A DNA stretch of 64,000 nucleotides, from assembly GCA_944548615.1 (NCBI GenBank), contig OX155960.1:16442121-16506120 (forward strand), in the 5' to 3' direction. The notes under the pieces were generated by a model, which was not told the DNA's origin, made no database searches, and saw only the letters and a program-made list of their open reading frames with translations. The position numbers and the translations under genes are program-made. Source of the DNA: Micropterix aruncella (taxonomy: Eukaryota > Arthropoda > Insecta > Lepidoptera > Micropterigidae). Of the stretch, positions 57,031 through 64,000 are shown in pieces. Position 1 is the first letter of the stretch. Every line of letters begins with the position of its first letter.

Positions 57031-57584
57031 ACACAGAAATTTTAGCGCGTTCGGAGCCACGGGTAGCTTGTGAGAAAATAAAAACGTTTCGATGTACCTT
57101 AATGCAATTAGCGCATGGCTGCTTTGCAGGGATACCCACAATGTAACATGCACCTAACGTAACATAAACCTTCCGACCGCCCGGCTGCAACCGGTTTTAC
57201 TCCACCAGCCTCACGTCTAACCTTTGGTTGTAAATACAGTTAATACTCGTGTCGTTCTGCGGTTAACGTTAACCGCGTTTTGTTAACTAGCTGGCGGCGG
57301 AGCGGGTTAAAATGTACCGGCGCAAACACTCGTTAGCCCGGTGCCGCTGTGACCGGGATATCGGGAATCACGTCTCATCAGCAGATAACTGGGCGGTAGA
57401 TAGCTTCAACTGGCGATAAGCTAAGAATGCAGAAATTACCCAATAGCATTAAGCCTAACGCTTCATACGAAAAGCAGCCAAAGGTAGAAAATTAACAAAT
57501 AAAACCATTGTCAGCGATAGATCAGTGAAATGGAACATTTGACCGAGTAGCGCCGGACCGTTTATTTAGTGATTCTTTACTAGA
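57031..57584. other. GC-richer unassigned segment
   Basis: Contains a perfect 18-base palindrome gcggttaacgttaaccgc (about 57250-57267). No frame. Confidence 0.4.
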
Positions 57585-58225
57585 GCTGTCGACTACAACG
57601 GGCGAACCCGTCACCTCAGGAAGTTTTACGAAATTTAATCGTTCTGTCTCCCGCAGGTGAGCGCAGAATACTTAGGACAAAACAGACCATAGCCAAGCTC
57701 CGCTACATGCCCGTAAGAGGCCAACACCTTAACCGCTAGATAGCCTGGTATGTTACCCAGCGGGCTGGGACTCGCGCCCTTACTACCATTTGCAATAAGA
57801 TTGAGATTAAGATTGCATTTGCTTGAGCGACCCTCTCCCTTACGTAGCGGTGAAACGGTGTTTACCGAATCTATCGCGGACCACGGCATCCTTTGCCCGG
57901 CTGTTCACCCAGAGTCGGGTAGCCGATGGTCGTTTCAAGAGCAGTCACCGTAAGGTGAGCAACTACCCTCGCTCTATAGGAGACGGTACTGTTTCCAGAC
58001 TCCCCCGACTGTTAGTCAGAATGCACAATCGATTGGCTGACGCCGCACGGTGCGCAGACCGTCCAGCAGCGCCAGAAGATTGACTCCTGGGGGAAACTAG
58101 CCCTCAGGCCAGAGTCCTACCCGGGCTCGCACTTCATGCGTGGAGGTCACCGGATGGGTGTTGTGACCGACCCTGAACAAATAGGTCTTCGTGGCCAACT
58201 CCAACAGGGCCCATTAGCTCCCAAA
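57585..58225 (-). repeat. Family A repeat, copy 8, near full length
   Basis: From gtcgactacaacgggcgaac to gggcccattagctccca, inverted. All blocks are present except a short replaced stretch at 57785-57835. Confidence 0.87.
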
Positions 58226-58544
58226 ATGGTTTTAGCAGATCGTTGATATTGATATATATTTATAAGCTTAATAGCCAAATGTGAGTTTATGCACTCTTAT
58301 ATCTATAAGTTTGAAGGATATTTTTCCCATAAAATGCTTGTTGGAAATATTTTGTTTTTGTTTCCATAGTTCATAATTTTAAAGCATATTTCAAATTCCT
58401 GAGACCAATGGATGTTATTAAAATGTTTCTGTGTTATTTTTTAAAAAAAATACTTTCGGTTGACGTAGAATCAATATTTCTTTGTTTAAAAAGATTTCTT
58501 AATTTTTCAAAAATTATTATAATTCCTAACTTGAATTGTGACAT

Positions 58545-59161
58545 ATAAAATCGAAGACTATCGCGGTTGTTTGACATTATAAATAGGATAGAAAACGAAT
58601 TTACCGCGTGAAATTTGTAGCCTACGTTGGACAATCGAAACGGCCCATAGCCACGCGACTGTCAGAACACATCAAAGCTGTTAAAAACGTTCAGCGAGAA
58701 AAATCGGCGATCTGCGAACATATATTGGATAGCGGAAGTAACCACTGGATGCAGTTTCAAAATCCCATTGTGCTATCCAAAGAACAATTCTACTTTCCTC
58801 GCATGATCCGGGAAGCCATTGAAATAAGGAGAACCCCGAACTTTAACAGAGACAACGGTTACAAACTCTCTTCTACGTGGAACCCTCTTCTTAAAATGTT
58901 TCCGCCGCCGAACGCCGAACGCAAAGACGTAAAACAGGATACAGTGAGTGTTGTGTGCAAGACGGATTTTCAAAATTCCCGCGCTCCGAGCCCGGCCCCC
59001 CACCACCGTTATAATCTACGCAGTGGCGGAAGCGGTACGCGGCCTACCCGCAAAACAACGGATTGACAGCTCTTCAGTCTACCCTAGACAACGGCGGCTG
59101 CAACGTCACCGAAACGTCCTTTGCTACAAATTTCACGCGGTAAATTCGTTTTCTATCCTAT
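58545..59161 (+). mobile_element. Penelope-like element insertion, 5'-truncated, with 14-bp target-site duplication
   Basis: ttgaattgtgacat flanks it at 58531-58544 and 59162-59175. A 41-bp perfect inverted repeat (58581-58621 and 59123-59163) contains aacgaatttaccgcgtgaaa. Between them lie a GIY-YIG endonuclease frame and the 3' segment gtctaccctagacaacggcg. Only the endonuclease end of the polyprotein remains; the reverse transcriptase is absent. The inverted piece at the 5' side is common in Penelope insertions. Confidence 0.88.
58608..59066 (+). pseudogene. Penelope GIY-YIG endonuclease domain and tail
   Basis: 152-codon open frame. Coding homology begins at AYVGQSKRPIATRLSEHIKA (from about residue 5), whose YVG and R..EH are the GIY-YIG core. 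EKSAICEHILDSG, MIREAIEIRRTPNFNRDNGY and STWNPLL follow, in the order usual for Penelope-like elements, then a basic proline-rich tail. The first four codons come from the inverted terminal sequence, so the ATG is not native. The domain nicks the target DNA during insertion. No internal stop was seen, but without the reverse transcriptase it is a fragment. Confidence 0.88.
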
Positions 59162-59175
59162 TTGAATTGTGACAT

Positions 59176-60410
59176 TGGCATCCTTGAAAAGACCAAAGTA
59201 ATGCTATATAGTGCATGCTTGTGTTTGAAATTGTAAATATCATTTATGCTCTTTCCACGTTCTTGTTTTGTAGGATATTTTATGGAATTCGTTACAGGAA
59301 TTTTTGTCTTAAAAAAATAAATATAATAATATTTTGATATAAAAAACGCTTTAATATCAATATACAATATTATAACTACAATTAATAGAGTATTTTAATT
59401 CAAATTTGCATACATGCTACATATAATAATAAAATATAAATACTTAAAATAATTAAATCTAATCTTTAGAATCAAATTTGGTTTTTAGAGAATAGTTAGA
59501 TTTCTATATTTTGTCTTCCAAGATTGAGAATCCATTTATATAGATCCTTGTCAAAAAGTTGTTACTGCTTGCGATTGTAGTCCTTATTTTTAGAACTTCA
59601 TATTATGCTTTAAGCGTCTCCGGTGTTGTAATTGATTGGCGGTGATTCCGGTGTCGTTTCGGGTGGCTGCGATTTTTTTTTGATTTGGAAAAATATTAAC
59701 GATAAATATTAAAATAGTATTATCTACCGGTGTTAAATGGGAAAGCCAATCCGAGTAGTGCCGTTTAATTCTGAATTTCGTCACAACTTCAGGAAACGTC
59801 AAATTTAAATACGACTCGCTGCTCACTGGAACACGAGCAAAATTGCCAATCATCTGTCATAAAAGATGAAAGGAAGTGCTTTGTCCCAACAATAGCTTGT
59901 TATATTAAATTATCGTAATGGTTAAAAGTACCTAATTCAGTGTCATTATTTGTGTAATTTTGTAGGTTTAAGGAGAGTAAACAATGGTCTATTTCAATAT
60001 TAGCGAACCATGTGAAGCAATAAATATTTCGATCTTTATTTATAAATACAATAGTTGTATATGTGTGATTATAGAGCTACGTATATTTTTGTGTGTATAT
60101 GTAAACGGCAATTTAATTTGCATGTGCCTACGTTACCTTGTTTGATAAAATATATTTTGTGTATTAATGTAATAATAATACCTATATATATATATATGTA
60201 TGCTTATGTGTAAATATGTGTTAATCGTATCAATAATACTGTGAGTACTTGTAAATTTGTTAGAAGGCAATTATTGATGTTGAGTAAAAAAGAAGATTTC
60301 TTTTTAACTAATGTGTGAGTGTGTGTGAGTGTATGTGTGGGTGTGTGTATGACTGAATGATGATGTTTAAAACTTTTTTATACTACTGCAAACCAAAATA
60401 AAAGTGTAAC
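59176..60410. other. No gene seen
   Basis: AT-rich. 60305-60350 is a GT-rich microsatellite. A minus frame at 59590-59853 has no recognised motif. Confidence 0.4.
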
Positions 60411-60414
60411 GCGT

Positions 60415-60625
60415 CCAGGTTTCATCTATGTATGTTTTCCGTTTCTTTATTCGACTTTACCATCTAAACGCTTGAACCGATTTAGAAGTGTGTGGTATTG
60501 ATAGAATCATTGTCATGTCATCCCAGGTATCATAGGGTACCTTAACAGTCCGAATATCAAGTAAGTAGTTGTCAAAATGTCAATAAATTAACATTAATAT
60601 ATCGTGTTTCGTATCAAATGAAACG
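60415..60625 (-). repeat. Family C repeat, copy 3
   Basis: Complement of the copy at 24840-25060: gtttctttattcgactttac, aaacgcttgaaccgatttag, gtgtgtggtattgatagaat and tatatcgtgtttcgtatcaa. Confidence 0.7.
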
Positions 60626-61005
60626 TCTGACTGCGTACATTTCAAAAATAGATATGTATCTATATTGATATATACAGAAACCACAAATATTATATTAAAA
60701 AACCGTTATAAATATAATTATAAATACAATAGTTCATTTTCTGTAACAACAATCGTGTATTAATTATTTTTAATTTTTTTACTTGTTACTAATACAAACT
60801 AACATAATATAAATCAGATCGCGTAACAAGAATATATATTAGGTTATATATCATTTTCCCTAGATACGGGCGTTTATGCTCAGTTAGGTATGCGATGAGC
60901 TAATTTGTTACATTGGTATGGCTTTAATTTGTTTCTCCTGCACGATTTATAATAATGCTTACCGAATATCATAGACCTTACGCTGTAATTTTTATTATTA
61001 ATAAG

Positions 61006-61150
61006 ATATAAACGAATTTACCATGTCCAAGGTAGATCTGTCTACCCTGGGTAACGGCGGTTGTAACATCGCCGAAACGTTATTTCGTACAAACATAAAT
61101 TAAATTTTATCTTATTTATAATGTCAAACAACCGCGGAGTCTTCGATTTC
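61006..61150 (+). repeat. Penelope-like terminal sequence
   Basis: aacgaatttacc, tctaccctgggtaacggcgg, tgtaacatcgccgaaacgtt and ataatgtcaaacaaccgcgg, matching the 3' end of the insertion at 58545-59161. Confidence 0.7.
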
Positions 61151-61564
61151 ATGTAATTCATATAATGAAGGCGGTTGTCTGCATTTCAGAAAACATACTT
61201 GTACAAAAATATCACACAAAATAAGTTAATCGATATATATGTATGTTCGTATTCCTTAATTAGATTACCAAAATTTGTGGCAGAATTTTAAGTAAATTTA
61301 TGTTAGACATTAAAGGAAAAGAATTCCAGTTAGGACTTTTAGTATTTAGGAAATCATAAAGTATCATTAGAAAAAAAAGATTAAACATATGATTAAATTA
61401 AGAGTACCAGTTAAAAATAGTCAAAGTATCCAAATATAATTTATAATTTTAAATTTAGTCTTACTCAGAAATATAAAATGAAATATAATAATATACAAAT
61501 AAGTTTCAAAATATTACAAATATAATAAAAATTATCGACTAATATATAAAAAAAATAATCATAA

Positions 61565-61792
61565 TTAAATGGCAGACTGATACTTACTCCAACTCCAAAT
61601 AAAATACAATTCAAGCCAGATAGTCAAGTAACCTGTGGCTCTTTTCAAGACCTCCATTAAAAATCTGCATATCAACTTCTTGAGGAGGCCTTTACACTGT
61701 AATGATTTAATATTATCATCTAGTAAGTTATATGCCCGGGGACCCAAAACAAGTAACCTTATTCTAAACAATAAATTAAAAGCTCTTCCCAT
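61565..61792 (-). pseudogene. Possible LINE ORF2 C-terminal fragment
   Basis: 75-codon frame with RIRLLVLGPRAYNLLDDNIK, then LQCKGLLKKLICRFLMEV. The GPR.YN.LPDNI....FKK.L pattern resembles LINE ORF2 ends, but weakly. No tail was identified on its left side. Confidence 0.4.
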
Positions 61793-62209
61793 GCGAAACT
61801 GTCGAGGTTAGCTTGTCTATTACAAATGGTTAAAGCTTGAAAATATATACCAATATTAACACAAACGCACACGATTAATTTCAACTCTAAACTCTCTTTT
61901 AAATTTAGTTTGAATTCGGTACTTAATTTTAGTTTAAATTATATAAATAATTGCAGCCGCAAAAATTATATTAGGAAATGTATGAATGGTAATTTTATGC
62001 TGTGTTACTTCTTTATATTATCAATATAATAGTTTTTGGAATTCTATAACTCTTCACCTCCAGGTAAAAACGGATTAACGAACTGACTTGAAGTTTGAAA
62101 CATAGGCTCTTGAGGGGTCTAGTAAGCGGTGTGGATACTAAAAAGTTAAAAGAAAACAAAATATATTGAGTTCGTACAAAAAAAGTACGAGCGATAAAAG
62201 AATACCAAA

Positions 62210-62470
62210 GTTATTATATTGCTAAGTGGCTAAAGTACGGGCTAAACCTTGTACGTCATATACAGAATACAATACAATACAATCAACTACTCCAGTAGAT
62301 AGGCATTCCTACACTTTGATGCGTCACAAAATTAAATTCTTAAAATTTAATTATTAACAACATAGCAATCATGATAGTTGTCATGGCTGTAATATTATAT
62401 TCAATATTACCTACTTACATATAATCAAAATATACTAATGTCATTAAATGAAGAGAGAGAATTATATATT
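62210..62470 (-). repeat. Family D repeat, copy 2
   Basis: Complement of the blocks at 24110-24440: ctactccagtagataggcat, tcctacactttgatgcgtc and atcatgatagttgtcatgg. Confidence 0.6.
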
Positions 62471-62683
62471 AAAATAGAAATGCAAATTCTATGTGTAATA
62501 ATTAACGTAAAATAATTTTATTGTCAAATCAGAATCAGTTTTTAACTAGTGACAGCCTTAAAGTGGGTGAATACGTACGACGAAACAAGCAACTTTTAAT
62601 CATCATTTTTGAAAAAACCAAAAAAATGTTCATTCTTGTTATTGGAACTTTTGGAAAACTTGCCTGATAAATAAAAGTTTGAC

Positions 62684-62786
62684 AAGCGTTGAGCGCGCTG
62701 CGCCATCTAGCAATAGGAAAAATATCGCGAATAAACAAAATTTGTAATATTTTACTTACCGCTAGATGTCGCAAGGCGCTCAACTC
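62684..62786. repeat. Inverted repeat of about 100 bp
   Basis: gttgagcgcgctgcgccatc-tagc on the left and gctagatgtcgcaaggcgctc-aac on the right are inverse copies with about three differences. Confidence 0.65.
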
Positions 62787-63094
62787 TTTTTATACTATTT
62801 TTTAAAACATTCAATTATTCAAAATTTTAAATTTTAAAAAAATATGTATGTTTTTTTCATTAAAAGTTACTGTTTTGTTACTAACCAATTTTACCACTTT
62901 GAGGATCTCACTAATTAAAAACTCAACCCGTAGATGTGTTCCTTTCCATAATCAAGTAAAATAATTTAAAAAATAATTGTTTAGTTAGGTAACTTAAGTT
63001 TGAATGAATCATAACATCATATTCATTTTAAGGCTTCCAACCTTTCAGACAATTAATTGCAGATGACCACTAAGCTTTATAGTCATACACGCTC

Positions 63095-63412
63095 GCTATC
63101 CTATTAGATTAGAAATCAGTCCCATTGCGTTCCGATCGTAAAGCGTCCCACCCACACGCCCGTCGGACATCTTAACGAAGCCGTGCAGCCATTATATATT
63201 ATATCCTCTCGTTTTGGAGGCACTTCCTGGTCGTATCTGATCGTGCCGCGTTCCGATTAACATCCAGCTGTCACGCCAACGTCCAGAGTTTGTCGCCAAG
63301 CGGGTCTGCCGCTCAGTCGACGCATATAACGGATACCCCGGTTTGTCAGCTACACTGGTTTTAACAAAATGAACCAATTCCCAGGCACGATCCGAAGGAA
63401 GTCGTCAACAGA
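63095..63412 (+). CDS. Candidate first exon of a host gene
   Basis: A GC-richer island of about 320 bases in AT-rich DNA. ATG at 63369 in a strong context (aacaaaATGa) opens MNQFPGTIRRKSST, and a possible donor ga|gtaata at 63412/63413 would leave the frame in phase 2. 63320-63330 (ctcagtcga) contains an initiator-like TCAGT. Without the splice the frame stops two codons later. No family recognised and no downstream exon in the window. It could equally be a chance ATG; the confidence reflects that. Confidence 0.25.
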
Positions 63413-63514
63413 GTAATATCAAATAATAAAGAAGGTAATATAGGCCTTTTTTAACACTTAGGGAGTCGCACTCTAATTTGTAGCGTAAATAATCGCTACC
63501 GGGTCCACTGGACT

Positions 63515-63716
63515 CAGTATTTATTTATTTATTTATTTAGGAATTAATTACTATAAAACAAAATAACAAGAACCGAATGGCAAAACCTTAACCTTTTGCT
63601 TATTTGATTCTGTCACCCAACTGCGACTAGCCCGTTCTAGGATGGACAGGACTCTAATATTAAAATCAATTATGTACAAGTTTAAGTAAAATACTAATAA
63701 CACTAAATTGCCCTTA
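63515..63716 (-). repeat. LINE 3' end with (TTTA)n
   Basis: tatttatttatttatttagg at 63519-63538, then accttaaccttttgcttatt, cacccaactgcgactagccc and gttctaggatggacaggact, nearly the same as 35281-35530. 5'-truncated at about 63716. Confidence 0.82.
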
Positions 63717-63717
63717 A

Positions 63718-63985
63718 ATTTGTTTGTTTCTACTCTTTATTGTGAAATTTCACAATGGGCGGGTTTATTGTCATATGACAATTTCTTACAACCAACCTAC
63801 TATGACGTGTTTATATGTATGTGTGCGTGTACCATGTATGTAAGTGTATGTCTTGTTATTGCATTTGATCGACAGAATTGAAAATGCAATTCCGTTAATT
63901 TGATCCCAACGGAAAATGGTGACTTAGCCGATAATCGAACCCGGGACCTTACAATGTAAGATCAGGCGACCTAACTGTAAATGCA
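63718..63985 (-). mobile_element. tRNA-derived SINE
   Basis: Inverted copy of 37632-37912: tail ctctttattgtgaaatttca and caatgggcgggtttattgtc, B box complement taatcgaacccgggacc, and head aagatcaggcgacctaact. It directly abuts the truncated LINE end on its left. Confidence 0.85.
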
Positions 63986-64000
63986 GTCTTAAAAAAATAT

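Noticed and set aside
59060..59110. Hammerhead ribozyme in the Penelope terminal sequence
   Set aside because: On the minus strand ctgaaga fits the first core box, but no stem followed by GAAA lies in place, and the other copies (34680, 42535) change the box.

Overview
The window looks like AT-rich, repeat-dense nuclear DNA of an arthropod, most likely a moth or butterfly. Grounds: no operon-like gene packing, long (AT)n tracts, a Helitron whose two ends resemble the lepidopteran Lep1 type, a tRNA-derived SINE, many 5'-truncated non-LTR retrotransposon ends, Penelope GIY-YIG sequence, and mariner, Harbinger and Ty3/gypsy remnants. No rRNA gene, true tRNA gene, CRISPR array or bacterial gene was seen. 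All coordinates were read by eye; repeat edges not fixed by a target-site duplication are good to roughly 10-30 bases.

Layout. 1-11405 is one Ty3/gypsy-like LTR retrotransposon on the minus strand. Its 5' LTR is at 9426-11405; its 3' LTR starts about 290 bases before the window and ends at 1689. A tRNA-Lys-type primer binding site is at 9407-9422. A large internal deletion joins gag directly to the RNase H end and an intact integrase. 11406-15320 holds LINE ends, a perfect 233-bp-armed palindrome between (AT)n tracts, and a LINE reverse-transcriptase fragment. 15378-15520 is a plausible host exon coding a membrane segment. 16443-22337 holds LINE debris, two copies of a 640-bp repeat (family A), and inside one of them a 1.6-kb DNA transposon (18145-19752) with terminal inverted repeats and a broken DUF7869-type gene. 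25551-28339 is a 2.8-kb fold-back structure with 600-bp arms. 29780-45136 is a mosaic of family A, family B, MITEs, a Harbinger relic, Penelope ends, SINE, LINE ends and a Helitron. 45770-53290 has an RTE-like LINE, a mariner relic and a fragment of a multicopy arthropod protein family. 56575-64000 has more family A, a Penelope insertion with a 14-bp target-site duplication, LINE ends, a possible first exon near 63369 and a SINE.

Almost all coding potential belongs to mobile elements and nearly all of it is broken; the pol/integrase frame is the only long intact one. The host contribution is at most a few exons. The items most worth following are the DUF7869 transposon with its iterated subterminal motif, the family A repeat (9-bp duplication, no inverted ends), the iterated primer-binding-site units of the LTR element, the fold-back element, and the palindrome that carries a signal-peptide-like exon in both arms.
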